Source: Bacillus massiliglaciei
GTDB taxonomy: Bacteria; Bacillota; Bacilli; Bacillales; DSM-1321
Length of the DNA stretch: 64,000 nt
Direction: 5' to 3'
Assembly (NCBI RefSeq): GCF_900098925.1
Contig: NZ_LT622359.1
Coordinates: 552,649-616,648, forward strand
Shown: piece by piece, positions 17,523 through 27,860 of the stretch
Layout: each line of letters starts with the position of its first letter
How positions within the stretch are numbered: position 1 is the first letter of the stretch
Notes under the pieces: model-generated
The model's input: only the letters and a program-made list of their open reading frames with translations
Databases searched by the model: none
Told to the model about the DNA's origin: nothing
Position numbers and translations under genes: made by a program

Positions 17523-18623
17523 ATGGAAGAAGAAAAGAAGAGGATCCTGACCATGCTTCAGGACGGGAAAATTACCGCAGAAACAGCGTATAAGATACTA
17601 GAGGAGTTAGAACAATCCGAGAAGGAGAACGAACAGAAAGGACAGCTGCTTAAAAATGAATTATCTGCTGATATAAAGGAAGTAGAATCTGCTGGGAAAA
17701 AGGAAGAACAGTGGAAGCAGAATATCCAATCTTCAAAGGATAAAGTGATGGATTTTATTGAAAGTGCGGTTAAAAAGATTAAGGAAGTGGATCTGGATTT
17801 CAATTTTGGCAAATCGGTGGATGTATCACATATCTTTCAATTTGGCCCGCAAGATCTATCCAAGGTGTTGGTTGATATAGCTAACGGTAAAACAGAAATT
17901 GTGGCCTGGGATCAGCAGGAAGTGAGAATAGAGTGCAGAGCCAAGGTATATCGGATGGAGGACCTTGACGAGGCAAGGGAGACGTTCCTTAAGAACACCA
18001 AGGCTTCTTTAGATGATGGATCATTGCTGTTTAGAGTTCGTGAAAAAAGTATAAAAGTAGAAACGACAATCTATGTCCCAGACCGGCTGTATGAAGAAAT
18101 TGAAGTAAGGATTTTCAATGGTTCAATCGGCGGAAAAAGACTGAATGCGGAAAAGCTGAAGGCAAAAACGGCTAATGGCGCTATTAAGCTCCAAGAAGTA
18201 ACCGGAGAGGATTGCGAGCTCGAAACAGGAAACGGTGCAATTGAACTGGGCAGTTCAACTTACGGCAAACTTGAAGCAGAGACTTTAAATGGCACCATCC
18301 ATATTGATGGTTCGTTTGAAAAGGCAGATGTTCAATCGTTTAGCGGGCAGGTACATCTTTTGAATAAAAAAACCGATTGCGAGTCCATGAAGGTGAGAAC
18401 GACAACCGGAAAGATTCAGATGTTTCTGCCTGTGGGGACACCAGTCTCAGGGGAACTAAAGACAAATTTGGGCGGTTTTACAGTGAATGTAGAAGGGATA
18501 TCCATTATAGAGGAAAAAAGTGAATCACTTCAAAAGGTCATGCGGTTTAAGACAGCAAAAGAACCTCAGCCCCAGCTGCACATTTCAGCTGATTCGAAAA
18601 CAGGTCAAATTGTTATCACGTGA
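17523..18623 (+). CDS. yvlB: DUF4097 envelope protein YvlB
   Basis: A 366-residue protein with an N-terminal helical SHOCT-like segment (residues 1-30, KKRILTMLQDGKITAETAYK) and a long region of short beta strands (about 110-360) of the DUF4097/LiaG adhesin-like type, with repeated NGxI motifs such as NGSIGG, NGAIKL, NGAIEL and NGTIHI. This is the layout of B. subtilis YvlB, part of the sigma-W envelope stress operon yvlABCD; here yvlA, yvlC and yvlD are absent next to it. Function is unknown, probably envelope stress related. GAGGG precedes the ATG. Confidence 0.85.
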   Translation: MEEEKKRILTMLQDGKITAETAYKILEELEQSEKENEQKGQLLKNELSADIKEVESAGKKEEQWKQNIQSSKDKVMDFIESAVKKIKEVDLDFNFGKSVDVSHIFQFGPQDLSKVLVDIANGKTEIVAWDQQEVRIECRAKVYRMEDLDEARETFLKNTKASLDDGSLLFRVREKSIKVETTIYVPDRLYEEIEVRIFNGSIGGKRLNAEKLKAKTANGAIKLQEVTGEDCELETGNGAIELGSSTYGKLEAETLNGTIHIDGSFEKADVQSFSGQVHLLNKKTDCESMKVRTTTGKIQMFLPVGTPVSGELKTNLGGFTVNVEGISIIEEKSESLQKVMRFKTAKEPQPQLHISADSKTGQIVIT

Positions 18624-18626
18624 TGA

Positions 18627-18662
18627 CTAAACAAGAGCCGGGAGGACCCGGCTCTTGTTTAG
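18627..18662. terminator. Bidirectional terminator
   Basis: Perfect 16-bp stem (CTAAACAAGAGCCGGG and complement) shared by yvlB and the convergent amidase gene, whose stop codon lies inside it. Confidence 0.92.
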
Positions 18663-19339
18663 TCTGTTTTAATAATAGCATCATAGCCTTTTTTTATGAG
18701 CTCTTTTGCGAGGGCTTCTGCTTTCTTTTTATCCTTGAAGGCTCCTGTCTGGACTCTGTACAACTTGCTGTGATCACTGGCAGCAACTGTGCTTAGGCTG
18801 AAAAACTCTGTAACAGCATCGGCAATTGCTTTTCCGCATAATTGACGATAACTGTCCGATTTCAGTAAGTCAGCTTCCGTCCGATTGGTCATAAAGCCGC
18901 ATTCCAGCAGCACGGCAGGACATTTGGTTTGTTTTAATACATAGAAATTCCCTGTCTTGATCCCTCGGTCTTTCAAACCGGTGGCTGTAATCATTTTATT
19001 TTGCAGCAGGCGTGCGAATTCTGCTGCTTTTTTAGGCTGTGAAGTATATACATAAGTTTCAACTCCGTTTGCCTCATTCCAGCTGCCGCTGCCGTATGCA
19101 TTAGCGTGAATGGAGATAAACAGGTCTGTGCCGGATGCATTGGCTTTATCAGTCCGTTCTTTCAGCGGTACATCCCGGGTGTCTTCATGTGTGAAGAGGA
19201 TTTGAATCTCTTTAAATTTTGCCAGCAGGCTTTTAGCATGATTGGCAGCGGCCCGGTTAAATTCATATTCCTTCATCCCGTTTGGTGAGCGTTTGCCCGG
19301 CGTCGAGTAGCCATGTCCTGCATCAAGTACGATTCTCAT
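18659..19339 (-). CDS. CwlC-like N-acetylmuramoyl-L-alanine amidase with SPOR domain
   Basis: The start was chosen at MRIVLDAGHG because AAAGGAG lies about 10 bases upstream; two upstream ATGs overlap the ribosome site. The 226 residues contain a zinc Amidase_3 domain (1-180: DAGHGYSTPG, LFISIHANAYG, VLLECGFMTN) and one SPOR domain (about 188-226, YRVQTGAFKDKKKAEALA) for binding bare glycan strands. There is no signal peptide. This matches the CwlC type, which in B. subtilis acts in mother cell lysis and leaves the cell without a signal peptide; a prophage origin is possible but no phage genes are near. Confidence 0.9.
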   Translation of the reverse strand: MRIVLDAGHGYSTPGKRSPNGMKEYEFNRAAANHAKSLLAKFKEIQILFTHEDTRDVPLKERTDKANASGTDLFISIHANAYGSGSWNEANGVETYVYTSQPKKAAEFARLLQNKMITATGLKDRGIKTGNFYVLKQTKCPAVLLECGFMTNRTEADLLKSDSYRQLCGKAIADAVTEFFSLSTVAASDHSKLYRVQTGAFKDKKKAEALAKELIKKGYDAIIKTD

Positions 19340-19450
19340 TTCCATCATTCTCCTTTCTGGTTTCATTTCTATAATCAATGGAGCAAGAGATAAAGTATTG
19401 CTCTTTCAAAAAAACGATCTGAATAATCACACTTTATTATCATGCATAGT

Positions 19451-19478
19451 TTGGTTATGTCTAGAAAAATGCTAAAAT
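19451..19478 (+). promoter_or_regulatory. Candidate promoter of hprK operon
   Basis: TTGGTT, 16 bases, TAAAAT with an extended -10 TGC, about 50 bp before hprK. Confidence 0.55.
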
Positions 19479-19528
19479 AGAAAAAGCATGTACATAAAGA
19501 CATAATGGCTTCATGAGGAGGTTTAAAG

Positions 19529-20464
19529 ATGGCGAAAGTCCGTATAAAAGATGTAATCGAGGCGTTGGATCTGGAGCTGGTAAGCGGAGAAGAAGGGGTT
19601 AACCGGCCGATTGTCACCAGTGATCTGTCTCGCCCGGGTCTGGAAATTGCCGGATTCTTTGATTATTATCCTGCTGAACGGGTTCAGCTGCTTGGAATGA
19701 CGGAATTATCCTTTTTTAATAAGCTGAATGCCGCTGACAGAAGGCAGCGGATGGAGGAATTGTGCCGGGATTTTACGCCGGGAATTATTGTCACAAGAGG
19801 TTTGGAAGTGCCAGCAGAGCTGCTTGAAGCTTCTGAGCGTGAATCTGTTCCGGTTATGAAATCAAATATGAAGACAACGCGGCTGTACAGCCGTTTGACG
19901 AACTTTCTTGAAAGCCGGCTTGCCCAGACTACAGCTGTACATGGTGTATTAGTTGATATTTACGGGGTTGGCGTACTTATTACAGGAAAAAGCGGTGTCG
20001 GTAAAAGTGAAACGGCTTTGGAACTGGTAAAGCGCGGACATCGATTAGTTGCAGACGATGCAGTCGAGATTCGCCAGGAAGATCAAGATACTTTAGTTGG
20101 AAAGGCTCCGGAACTGATTGAGCATCTGCTGGAAATCCGCGGGCTGGGGATTATCAACGTGATGACTCTATTTGGGGCCGGTGCAGTGCGCAGTAATAAA
20201 AAAATCTCCCTTGTGATCCATTTGGAACTATGGGAAAAAAACAAGCAATATGACCGGGTTGGTTTGGATGAAGAGAAAATGAAGATCATCGATACAGAAC
20301 TGACGAAAATGACAGTGCCGGTCCGTCCGGGACGAAATTTATCGGTCATTATTGAAGTGGCAGCCATGAATTTCCGTCTGAAGCGGATGGGTGTCAATGC
20401 AGCGGAGCAGTTCGCGAATCGGCTGAATCATGCGATCGCTGAAGGCGACCACGATGATTTGTAA
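19529..20464 (+). CDS. hprK: HPr kinase/phosphorylase
   Basis: Phosphorylates Ser46 of HPr and Crh in response to glycolytic intermediates and removes the phosphate when phosphate is high, setting carbon catabolite repression through CcpA. The 311 residues have the N-terminal domain and the C-terminal kinase domain with Walker [11 protein letters not shown] (near 150-160) and the HprK signature region ([20 protein letters not shown], about 202-221). GAGGAGG lies before the ATG. It starts the cluster hprK-lgt-yvoD-ppaX-yvoF; its substrate Crh is encoded 17 kb downstream. Confidence 0.96.
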   Translation: MAKVRIKDVIEALDLELVSGEEGVNRPIVTSDLSRPGLEIAGFFDYYPAERVQLLGMTELSFFNKLNAADRRQRMEELCRDFTPGIIVTRGLEVPAELLEASERESVPVMKSNMKTTRLYSRLTNFLESRLAQTTAVHGVLVDIYGVGVLITGKSGVGKSETALELVKRGHRLVADDAVEIRQEDQDTLVGKAPELIEHLLEIRGLGIINVMTLFGAGAVRSNKKISLVIHLELWEKNKQYDRVGLDEEKMKIIDTELTKMTVPVRPGRNLSVIIEVAAMNFRLKRMGVNAAEQFANRLNHAIAEGDHDDL

Positions 20465-20564
20465 GAAATCGCTATAAAAGCTGGATGATGCGCCGTATTG
20501 CGGTGAGAAGATTCAGCTTTGATGAAAATACTCTGTATGAAGAGCTAAGAAAAGAGGGAAAGAA

Positions 20565-21377
20565 ATGGAACAAGGACCGCAGCCGTTAAACCCGATTGCT
20601 ATCCAGCTTGGGGCATTTGAAGTCCATTGGTACGGCCTCATCATTGGATTCGGTTTATTATTAGGACTTATTATTGCGTTAAGGGAATCGGAAAGAAGGG
20701 GAATTTCGAAGGATACTTACATAGATCTTATATTGTTTGCAGTGCCTGCTGCAATCATCTGTGCCCGCATTTACTATGTAATCTTTCAATGGGAGTATTA
20801 CTCTCAAAATCCCGGAGAAATCATTCAAATATGGAATGGCGGGATTGCAATCCATGGTGCACTGATTGGTTCGGTTTTGACCGCATACATATATGCAAAG
20901 GTGAAGAAAATTTCCTTTTGGAAACTGGCTGATATCACTGCGCCAAGCCTTTTGCTCGGGCAGGCGATCGGACGCTGGGGGAACTTTATGAACCAGGAAG
21001 CATACGGGGAAGAAGTTTCGCGGGCATTTTTAGAAAATATGCACCTGCCTGATTTTATAATTAATCAGATGTTCATCAACGGAGCCTACCATCACCCTAC
21101 TTTTTTGTATGAATCGCTCTGGAATATTGCGGGCGTTATTATTCTTTTATGTTTAAGAAAAGTGAATTTGCGCAGGGGCGAGCTATTCTTGACATATGTA
21201 ATCTGGTACTCCATCGGCCGTTATTATATAGAAGGAATGCGTACGGACAGCCTGATGCTGACAGAATCGCTCCGGATGGCCCAGGTCATCTCGATTACAC
21301 TTATTATTGTAGCGATTGCTCTTATTATTCTTCGAAGACTTCTGGGATTTGCCAATAAAAAATATTTGGACGAATAA
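20565..21377 (+). CDS. lgt: Prolipoprotein diacylglyceryl transferase
   Basis: Adds diacylglycerol to the lipobox cysteine of prelipoproteins, so it acts on CccB and the other lipoproteins in this window. The 270-residue membrane protein has seven hydrophobic helices and the Lgt signature [13 protein letters not shown] (about 142-154), plus HGALIG with the essential histidine near residue 104. GAGGGAAAG precedes the ATG. Confidence 0.96.
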   Translation: MEQGPQPLNPIAIQLGAFEVHWYGLIIGFGLLLGLIIALRESERRGISKDTYIDLILFAVPAAIICARIYYVIFQWEYYSQNPGEIIQIWNGGIAIHGALIGSVLTAYIYAKVKKISFWKLADITAPSLLLGQAIGRWGNFMNQEAYGEEVSRAFLENMHLPDFIINQMFINGAYHHPTFLYESLWNIAGVIILLCLRKVNLRRGELFLTYVIWYSIGRYYIEGMRTDSLMLTESLRMAQVISITLIIVAIALIILRRLLGFANKKYLDE

Positions 21378-21408
21378 GCAGGAAAAAAGGGAGAGGGGAA
21401 GACGGGTG

Positions 21409-22353
21409 ATGATTGAATCTGTTAAGAAGGGCCTGATAGCGGGGCTTCAGACAACCTGGACGTTGGGAAAAGTGATTTTTCCGGTTACATTAATCGTTTC
21501 AGTACTCCAATACACCCCGGTACTGCCCTGGGTCATTGATTTGATTGCTCCGTTAATGGGGCTGATCGGGTTATCAGGGGACGCTGCCATCCCTCTTGTT
21601 TTGGGTAATTTTCTTAATTTGTATGCCGGGATTGCCGGGATTCTTTCTTTGGATTTAACAGTTAAAGAGGTTTTCATTCTTGCTGTTATGCTCTCTTTTT
21701 CTCATAATTTGCTGATTGAGACAAGTGTGGCGATGAAGGTTGGCGTGAAGCTATGGGTCATACTTGCTGTCAGAATTGGTCTTGCTTTGACAGCTGCGGC
21801 TGCCATAAATTTTGCTTGGAGCGGCGGATCTGATATGGCTCAGTATGGCTTTATCAGCCCTGATACGGCTGAGATCCAAGGAGTGTGGGCGATTTTTCTT
21901 CATGGCGTTATGAAGGCACTGCTCGGGATAGCACAGCTGGCTGCTATTGTCATTCCGTTAATGGCGATTATGCAGCTAATGAAGGATCTGAAATGGCTTG
22001 AAAAATTTTCACGGTTCTTGGCTCCTTTCATGAAGGTCCTCGGGATGAAACCGAATGCCTCACTTCCTTTTGTTACGGGACTGACCATTGGTCTCGCTTA
22101 TGGAGCAGGTGTCATGATTCAAGCCGCAAAAGAAGAAAATGTCTCCAAAAAAGACATGACCCTCGCTTTTATATTTTTGGTGGCCTGCCATGCCGTGGTA
22201 GAGGATACATTGGTCTTTATTCCGTTGGGAATTCCGGTACTGCCCCTGCTGCTGATTAGGGTAATTACAGCGGTTCTGTTAACGATGGCAATCGGCCATT
22301 TATGGAACAGATCGAACAGAATAGAAAGAAAGGAAGCAGTCTATGAACGATAA
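21409..22353 (+). CDS. yvoD: Nucleoside-recognition (Gate) domain membrane protein YvoD
   Basis: A 314-residue polytopic membrane protein with two nucleoside-recognition Gate domains. The opening [20 protein letters not shown] matches the B. subtilis YvoD start as I recall it. ATG at 21409 is used; the adjacent GTG at 21406 has better spacing (7 bases) from GAGGGG and would add one residue. The gene overlaps ppaX by 11 bases. Substrate and role are unknown; similar proteins occur in spore maturation loci (SpmA/SpmB). Confidence 0.85.
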   Translation: MIESVKKGLIAGLQTTWTLGKVIFPVTLIVSVLQYTPVLPWVIDLIAPLMGLIGLSGDAAIPLVLGNFLNLYAGIAGILSLDLTVKEVFILAVMLSFSHNLLIETSVAMKVGVKLWVILAVRIGLALTAAAAINFAWSGGSDMAQYGFISPDTAEIQGVWAIFLHGVMKALLGIAQLAAIVIPLMAIMQLMKDLKWLEKFSRFLAPFMKVLGMKPNASLPFVTGLTIGLAYGAGVMIQAAKEENVSKKDMTLAFIFLVACHAVVEDTLVFIPLGIPVLPLLLIRVITAVLLTMAIGHLWNRSNRIERKEAVYER

Positions 22354-22996
22354 CATTACAACTTTGCTATTTGATCTGGATGGAACGCTGATTAATACAA
22401 ATGAATTGATCATCGCCTCTTTTACAGATACCCTCAACCATTATTATCCGGGGAAATATTCGAGGGAGGAGATTATCTTCTTTAACGGCCCGCCGCTTAA
22501 GGAGACATTCTCCTCCATCAACCCGGAGCTGGCTGATGAAATGATCGCCCATTACAGAAAGCATAACTGGGAAAATCATGATGCCTTGGTTACTCAGTTC
22601 GAGGGAGTATATGAGACACTGCAATCTTTAAAGCAGTCCGGTTATAAATTGGCCATTGTCACAACAAAGCTGAGAGATGTTGCTGAGAAAGGATTGGGGC
22701 TTGCTAACCTTGGACAGTTTTTTCAAGTGATCGTTTCAGGAGAAGATACAGAAAAGGCAAAACCAGATCCTGCTCCCTTACAGCTGGCACTTTCCAAGCT
22801 TGGTTCTTCTCCAGAAGAAGCCCTGATGATCGGTGATAATTTTCATGATATCCAGGCTGGGAAAAATGCTGGAACAAAGACTGCCGCTGTAGCCTGGTCA
22901 TTAAAAGGGCGGGCCTTCCTTCAGGGATATGGACCGGACTTTATGCTTGAGAAAATGTCTGATTTGCTGGATATAGTGGAAAGGACACAGGCATGA
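22343..22996 (+). CDS. ppaX: Pyrophosphatase PpaX
   Basis: HAD-superfamily hydrolase that removes the pyrophosphate made when HprK dephosphorylates P-Ser-HPr by phosphorolysis. The 217 residues contain the HAD motif [10 protein letters not shown] (12-20), the cap domain, the motif II threonine in AIVTTK, and the acidic motif in [12 protein letters not shown]. It is co-encoded with hprK, as expected for its role, and shares ATGA with the next gene. Confidence 0.93.
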   Translation: MNDNITTLLFDLDGTLINTNELIIASFTDTLNHYYPGKYSREEIIFFNGPPLKETFSSINPELADEMIAHYRKHNWENHDALVTQFEGVYETLQSLKQSGYKLAIVTTKLRDVAEKGLGLANLGQFFQVIVSGEDTEKAKPDPAPLQLALSKLGSSPEEALMIGDNFHDIQAGKNAGTKTAAVAWSLKGRAFLQGYGPDFMLEKMSDLLDIVERTQA

Positions 22997-23508
22997 GAAG
23001 AACCGTCCGCTATCCAGTTAAGGGTGCCAACTCATTATGGCACGTCTATAAAACGGTCCCTTTTCTTAAGGTGGTTAAAAACTTTGCCGTCATCCAATTG
23101 GCTCGTTATACCCCTTTTTTAGGCATGAAGAATTGGCTGTACCGCCGATTTTTAAAAATGAAGATTGGCAGGCAAACCTCCTTTGCCCTCATGGTGATGC
23201 TGGATGTGATGTTTCCTGAAAAAATTTCGGTCGGCAGAAATTCAGTGATTGGCTATAACACGACTATTCTTGCTCATGAATACTTAATCAGAGAATACCG
23301 ATTGGGTGAGGTGTCGATAGGGGATGAAGTGATGATCGGAGCTAATACCACGATTCTTCCCGGTGTAATCATTGGTGATGGAGCCATTGTATCGGCAGGG
23401 ACTCTTGTACATAAAGATGTGCCTGCCGGATCTTTTGTTGGGGGAAACCCTATGAAGGTGATTTATACAAAAGAAGAGATGGAACAAAGGGAGCGAAACA
23501 ATACATGA
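22993..23508 (+). CDS. yvoF: Hexapeptide-repeat O-acetyltransferase YvoF
   Basis: A 171-residue acyltransferase of the maltose/galactoside acetyltransferase type. The C-terminal half shows left-handed beta-helix repeats ([45 protein letters not shown]) and the typical VGGNPMKVI end. The acceptor is unknown. It ends the hprK cluster, overlapping ppaX by 4 bases. Confidence 0.88.
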   Translation: MRRTVRYPVKGANSLWHVYKTVPFLKVVKNFAVIQLARYTPFLGMKNWLYRRFLKMKIGRQTSFALMVMLDVMFPEKISVGRNSVIGYNTTILAHEYLIREYRLGEVSIGDEVMIGANTTILPGVIIGDGAIVSAGTLVHKDVPAGSFVGGNPMKVIYTKEEMEQRERNNT

Positions 23509-23511
23509 TTG

Positions 23512-23546
23512 GAAGAGGGCTTGCTCAATGGGCATGCCCTTCTTAT
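23512..23546 (+). terminator. Hairpin after yvoF
   Basis: AAGAGGGC pairs with GCCC-T-TCTT with one bulged base, just after the yvoF stop. It overlaps the end of the small minus-strand gene. Confidence 0.55.
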
Positions 23547-23686
23547 TTAGCCTCTTTAAAAAGATGGGATAATTCGCCTTTGATTTGTGAAAGCAAGGCT
23601 TCCATTGATAAATTTTCTTCTTGTTTCACTCGTTCATAAACAGATTGTAGAAGCAGGAAAAAGTGCTGCTGTGCTTGTTTGTCCAT
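23543..23686 (-). CDS. Small protein of 47 residues, unknown
   Basis: Reads MDKQAQQHFFLLLQSVYE and on to ALLSQIKGELSHLFKEAK. AAGGAG lies 8 bases before the ATG on the minus strand, a strong site, and the frame is convergent with yvoF. The product is soluble, rich in Gln, Glu and Lys, and likely to form one or two amphipathic helices; no cysteine or membrane segment. I do not recognise a family. Confidence 0.7.
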   Translation of the reverse strand: MDKQAQQHFFLLLQSVYERVKQEENLSMEALLSQIKGELSHLFKEAK

Positions 23687-23931
23687 CTTGAACACTCCTT
23701 AATTGTTAGAATGGATGACTTTTTAAATACAGATCCATGTAATCATGATCAATATATGAATTTGTTGGCTGTGGTGTTACGAAAGCTTTTCAATGTTTAA
23801 GGTGAGGCGATTTTCATCTAAATTCTCACAAAATATATCACTTATTTTCAAAATGTTGCAAAAATAGTATGGTGAATTTTTAGAAAAGTAGGGATAATGA
23901 AAAAATAACAAGCTTAATAGGCCGCTTTTGC
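23687..23931. other. Intergenic, divergent promoter region
   Basis: Very AT-rich; contains the start region of the 47-residue gene and the upstream part of the his promoter. No gene seen on either strand. Confidence 0.45.
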
Positions 23932-23960
23932 TTGACTGTTCTTCTGTACAGGAGTACACT
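23932..23960 (+). promoter_or_regulatory. Promoter of the histidine operon
   Basis: TTGACT, 17 bases, TACACT. The spacer and -10 contain the dyad GTAC-AGGA-GTAC (23946-23957), which could be an operator. Confidence 0.7.
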
Positions 23961-23988
23961 ACAAATAACTTCACCTTGGTAGTATATT

Positions 23989-24053
23989 AGCGAACTAAAG
24001 GATTTTGGGTGCGCGAATGATAAATCGGCCCATCCCTTTAATATTTCTTCGCT
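23989..24053 (+). promoter_or_regulatory. Structured leader of the his operon
   Basis: The transcript from 23967 or so would have a leader of about 180 nt. It contains three nested helices: AGCGAA with TTCGCT (23989-23994 and 24048-24053), TAAAGG with CCTTTA (23996-24001 and 24035-24040), and TGGG with CCCA (24006-24009 and 24029-24032). A second small dyad ATGTC-G-GACAT lies at 24057-24067. No T-box consensus and no terminator T-run were found, so the regulatory mode is open. Confidence 0.5.
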
Positions 24054-24150
24054 GATTATGTCGGACATCATATCATTTCTGATAAATAAGTAAATTTATG
24101 TCGGTCAATAGAAAAAGTCAGATTGAAATTTGGAAAAAGGATGTGCAGTT

Positions 24151-25335
24151 GTGACGAAGCCATTTATGTTTGAAAAACCGTTAGGCATGAGAGATACACT
24201 TCCGGTGCTTTTTGAAACGAAAGCATCCGTCCGAAATAAAATGCATGAAGTCATAAAAAGATGGGGCTACCAGTTTATTGAGACCCCTGCTTTAGAATAT
24301 TACGAAACGATCGGCGAGGCTTCTGCCATCTTGGATCAGCAGCTATTCAAATTATTGGACCAGCAGGGAAATACGCTTGTGCTTCGTCCAGATATGACTG
24401 CTCCCATTGCCCGTGTAGCAGCTTCCAAACTGCTTATGCAGAGAATTCCGCATCGGCTTGCTTATTCGGCAAATGTTTACCGCGCACAGCAGCGTGAAGG
24501 CGGACGGCCGGCGGAATTTGAACAAATGGGTATTGAATGTATCGGCAATGGATCTATCAGTGCAGATGCGGAAATGATTGCTCTTTTGGCGGACGTGCTG
24601 AAAGCGGCAGGCCTGGAAGACTTTAAAATTTCGATAGGGCATATTGGCTTTTTACAAGAAATTTTCATCAGCATTCTTGGAAATGAAGAGCGGGCTGCTG
24701 TCCTCAGAAAGTTTTTATATGAAAAAAATTATGTAGGCTACCGTGAACATGTCAAATCGCTTCCGCTCTCTTCGATTGACAAGCAGCGTCTGATTGAGTT
24801 CATTTCCCTCCGCGGCGGTGAAAAAGCGGTTGAACAGGCATTTGAACTGGTAGAGAACGGCCGGGGGGCACGTAAGCTGGAGGAATTGAAAGAGCTCGCG
24901 GCACAGCTGAAGGAATTTGGGGTTGATACTCATGTAAGCTTCGATCTGACGCTTGTCAGCCATATGAGCTACTATACCGGGACGCTTTTTGAAGTGTATG
25001 CCGGTCAGGTCGGTTCTCCGATCGGCAATGGCGGCCGTTATGACAATCTGTTAGATAAATTCGGATGGGATGCACCTGCGACCGGTTTTGCTGTCAGGAT
25101 GGACAGGCTTGTAGAAGCATTAGGGGAGCCAAGGCAGCCGGAGGAAGCGGAATGTGTTTTGTTCAGCCCTCAGCGACGAAGAGAAGCTGTAGAGTTTGCG
25201 AGGTCTCAAAGAGTAAAAGGGAAATCGGTAACCATTCAGGATATTACTGCAGTGGATAATGTAGATATATTTACAAAAACGTTTGAAGAAGTTCATTTTT
25301 TTGTAGGGAATGGAGGGAAAGGAAAAGATGAATAA
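24151..25335 (+). CDS. hisZ: ATP phosphoribosyltransferase regulatory subunit HisZ
   Basis: HisRS-like protein without tRNA charging activity that forms the active complex with the short HisG. The 394 residues keep class II synthetase motifs: motif 2 near [11 protein letters not shown], HisA-like loop [18 protein letters not shown] and motif 3 near [14 protein letters not shown]. The anticodon-binding domain of true HisRS is absent. A GTG start is chosen with AAAGGA 9 bases upstream, giving a length close to B. subtilis HisZ (391). It overlaps hisG by 8 bases. Confidence 0.93.
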   Translation: MTKPFMFEKPLGMRDTLPVLFETKASVRNKMHEVIKRWGYQFIETPALEYYETIGEASAILDQQLFKLLDQQGNTLVLRPDMTAPIARVAASKLLMQRIPHRLAYSANVYRAQQREGGRPAEFEQMGIECIGNGSISADAEMIALLADVLKAAGLEDFKISIGHIGFLQEIFISILGNEERAAVLRKFLYEKNYVGYREHVKSLPLSSIDKQRLIEFISLRGGEKAVEQAFELVENGRGARKLEELKELAAQLKEFGVDTHVSFDLTLVSHMSYYTGTLFEVYAGQVGSPIGNGGRYDNLLDKFGWDAPATGFAVRMDRLVEALGEPRQPEEAECVLFSPQRRREAVEFARSQRVKGKSVTIQDITAVDNVDIFTKTFEEVHFFVGNGGKGKDE

Positions 25336-25960
25336 CAGCTTTTTAACGATTGCGATGCCTAAGGGCAGGATATTTGAAGAAGCGGCAGAGCTATTAAGGA
25401 AGGCTGGCTTTCGTCTTCCTCCCGAATTCGACGACTCCAGGAAATTAATCCTTGAAGTGGAAGAGGAAAATCTCCGTTTTATTTTAGCAAAGCCAATGGA
25501 TGTTGTGACCTATGTGGAACATGGTGTTGCGGATATCGGCATTGCCGGGAAGGACGTTATGCTGGAAGAGGAAAGAGACGTTTATGAGCTGCTGGATTTA
25601 AAGATCAGTGAATGCTACCTCGCTGTGGCCGGTTTGCCAGATACAAAGATCAGCGATGTCGCTCCGAAGGTTGCGAGCAAATATCCAAATGTGGCGTCCA
25701 CCTATTTCCGCGAACAGGGGGAACAAGTGGAAATTATCAAGTTAAACGGATCGATTGAGCTTGCTCCGCTGATTGGACTGGCTGAGAGAATTGTTGATAT
25801 CGTTTCGACCGGACAGACGCTCAAGGAGAACGGCCTGATTGAATATGCCAAAATTGCTCCGGTAACTTCAAGGCTGGTAGCGAATCCAGTCAGCTATCGG
25901 ATAAAAGAAAAAAGGATCTCAGAGATTGTGGACCGCTTAGCGGAAATTATTGAGCAATGA
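25328..25960 (+). CDS. hisG: ATP phosphoribosyltransferase, short form HisG
   Basis: First step of histidine synthesis, joining ATP and PRPP. The 210 residues lack the C-terminal feedback domain, which is why HisZ is required. Visible motifs: [10 protein letters not shown] at the start, [20 protein letters not shown], and the PRPP-binding loop [16 protein letters not shown] (about 157-172). The ATG of MNNSFLT is used, with GGAGGG about 10 bases upstream. Confidence 0.95.
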   Translation: MNNSFLTIAMPKGRIFEEAAELLRKAGFRLPPEFDDSRKLILEVEEENLRFILAKPMDVVTYVEHGVADIGIAGKDVMLEEERDVYELLDLKISECYLAVAGLPDTKISDVAPKVASKYPNVASTYFREQGEQVEIIKLNGSIELAPLIGLAERIVDIVSTGQTLKENGLIEYAKIAPVTSRLVANPVSYRIKEKRISEIVDRLAEIIEQ

Positions 25961-25979
25961 GCCAAGGTGGGATGAACAG

Positions 25980-27245
25980 ATGAAAATGGAACAATTTACA
26001 GAAGGCCTTTCTTTAAAACGCTCTGTTGATTCAGGTACAGCAGATCAAAGAAGAGCTGTTCAGGAAATTATAGAGGATGTCAAAAAGAACGGGGATACAG
26101 CCCTGAAGCGATATACGAAAAAGTTTGACGGAGTGCTTCTTGAATCGCTGCGGGTTTCTGAAGAGGAACTGGAGAAAGCGGCTTCTGATTTAACCAAAGA
26201 CCAGTGGCAGGTCATTCAGGAAGCAGCTGATAATATTTGCTCATTTCATGAGAAGCAGCTGCGAAATTCCTGGATGACAACGGATGAAACAGGAACAATG
26301 CTTGGACAAAAGATTACGCCTTTGGATGCGGTCGGTGTCTATGTGCCTGGCGGAACAGCGGCCTATCCTTCTTCCGTGCTCATGAATGTCATGCCTGCCA
26401 AAGCTGCCGGCGTTAAGCGTATTGTCATGGTGTCGCCTCCTGGGAAAGACGGCAGTTTGAATCCTGCTGTGCTTGCGGCGGCCAAAATCGCCGGCGTAAC
26501 GGAAATCTATAAAGCGGGCGGTGCCCAGGCGGTAGCGGCCCTGGCTTATGGAACGGAATCAATTCAAAAGGTGGACAAAATTGTCGGACCGGGCAACATT
26601 TTTGTGGCGTTAGCCAAACGTGAGGTATTTGGTGATGTAGCGATAGATATGATTGCCGGACCCAGTGAAATTGCCGTTCTTGCTGATGAAACAGCTAATC
26701 CGAAAGAGGTGGCGGCGGATCTTCTGTCCCAAGCAGAACATGACCCAAGGGCTTGCGCTGTACTGATTACTACTTCTCCAAAACTGGGGACTGAAACCGC
26801 AGCGGAAGTAGAAAAACAGCTGAACAGCCTGCCTCGGCGCGACATTGCAGCAGCCTCGATAAGAGATTACGGACGAATCGTTATTTGCGGCACAATGGAA
26901 CAGGCCATTGGCGCTGTTAATGAACTGGCCCCTGAGCATTTGGAAATCATCACAGAAAATGCCCTGGAAAATATGGCAAGAATCAGACATGCTGGGGCTA
27001 TTTTTATCGGCCGGTACAGTTCAGAACCAATTGGGGATTATTTTGCCGGTCCGAATCATGTATTGCCGACTAATGGAACAGCGAGATTTTCCAGTCCGCT
27101 GAATGTGGATGACTTCCAGAAAAAGTCGAGCATTATTATGTACAGTGAAACCAAATTCAATCAGCATGCTGAAAAAATAGCCTCCTTTGCAAGGATGGAA
27201 GGATTGGAAGCACATGCACGGGCTGTTGAGGCCCGCCGCTTATAA
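25980..27245 (+). CDS. hisD: Histidinol dehydrogenase
   Basis: Zinc enzyme for the last two steps, L-histidinol to L-histidine with two NAD. The 421 residues show [17 protein letters not shown], the signature [34 protein letters not shown] and the metal/catalytic histidines in [18 protein letters not shown] at 25980 is preferred (AAGGTGG 9 bases upstream) over a TTG at 25950, which lies inside the end of hisG. Confidence 0.95.
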   Translation: MKMEQFTEGLSLKRSVDSGTADQRRAVQEIIEDVKKNGDTALKRYTKKFDGVLLESLRVSEEELEKAASDLTKDQWQVIQEAADNICSFHEKQLRNSWMTTDETGTMLGQKITPLDAVGVYVPGGTAAYPSSVLMNVMPAKAAGVKRIVMVSPPGKDGSLNPAVLAAAKIAGVTEIYKAGGAQAVAALAYGTESIQKVDKIVGPGNIFVALAKREVFGDVAIDMIAGPSEIAVLADETANPKEVAADLLSQAEHDPRACAVLITTSPKLGTETAAEVEKQLNSLPRRDIAAASIRDYGRIVICGTMEQAIGAVNELAPEHLEIITENALENMARIRHAGAIFIGRYSSEPIGDYFAGPNHVLPTNGTARFSSPLNVDDFQKKSSIIMYSETKFNQHAEKIASFARMEGLEAHARAVEARRL

Positions 27246-27272
27246 CAGACTTGTAATAAGGAGGATCAGGAA

Positions 27273-27860
27273 ATGGAACGTTCGGCAAGCATTGCAAGGA
27301 AAACGAATGAGACAGATATTAAGCTCGAATTTGCGATAGATGGGGAAGGAAATTCTTCTATTGATACAGCGGTGCCATTTATGACACATATGCTGGATTT
27401 ATTCACGAAACATGGGAAATTCGATATGATTGTCAGCGGAATGGGCGATGTTGAGGTGGATGACCATCATACAACGGAAGATATCGGAATTTGTCTTGGA
27501 CAGGCTCTTCAGGAAGCGCTCGGAGATAAGCGGGGAATCAAACGCTATGGAAATGCCTTTGTCCCGATGGATGAAGCTTTGGCACAGGTTGTAATCGATC
27601 TGAGCAATCGTCCTCATCTGGAGTTCAGAGCCGATTTCCCTTCTCAAAAGGTAGGGACATTCGATACAGAACTGGTTCACGAATTTTTATGGAAGCTGGC
27701 ACTTGAGGCCAGAATGAACTTGCATGTCATTGTGCATTACGGCCACAATACCCATCATATGATTGAAGCAATCTTCAAAGCACTGGGAAGGGCTCTCGAT
27801 GAGGCAACGACAATTGACCCTCGCGTGAAAGGGATTCCGTCAACGAAAGGAATGTTATAA
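27273..27860 (+). CDS. hisB: Imidazoleglycerol-phosphate dehydratase
   Basis: Removes water from imidazoleglycerol phosphate. The 195-residue monofunctional enzyme carries the manganese-binding repeats [11 protein letters not shown] and [19 protein letters not shown] motif, as well as FMTHMLD near residue 36. AGGAGG precedes the ATG. The stop is directly followed by the hisH start. Confidence 0.96.
   Translation: MERSASIARKTNETDIKLEFAIDGEGNSSIDTAVPFMTHMLDLFTKHGKFDMIVSGMGDVEVDDHHTTEDIGICLGQALQEALGDKRGIKRYGNAFVPMDEALAQVVIDLSNRPHLEFRADFPSQKVGTFDTELVHEFLWKLALEARMNLHVIVHYGHNTHHMIEAIFKALGRALDEATTIDPRVKGIPSTKGML

Noticed and set aside
23989..24053. T-box riboswitch upstream of hisZ
   Set aside because: The TGGG and GCGCG pieces look suggestive, but the conserved T-box stretch with TGGNACC is absent and there is no terminator T-run before hisZ.
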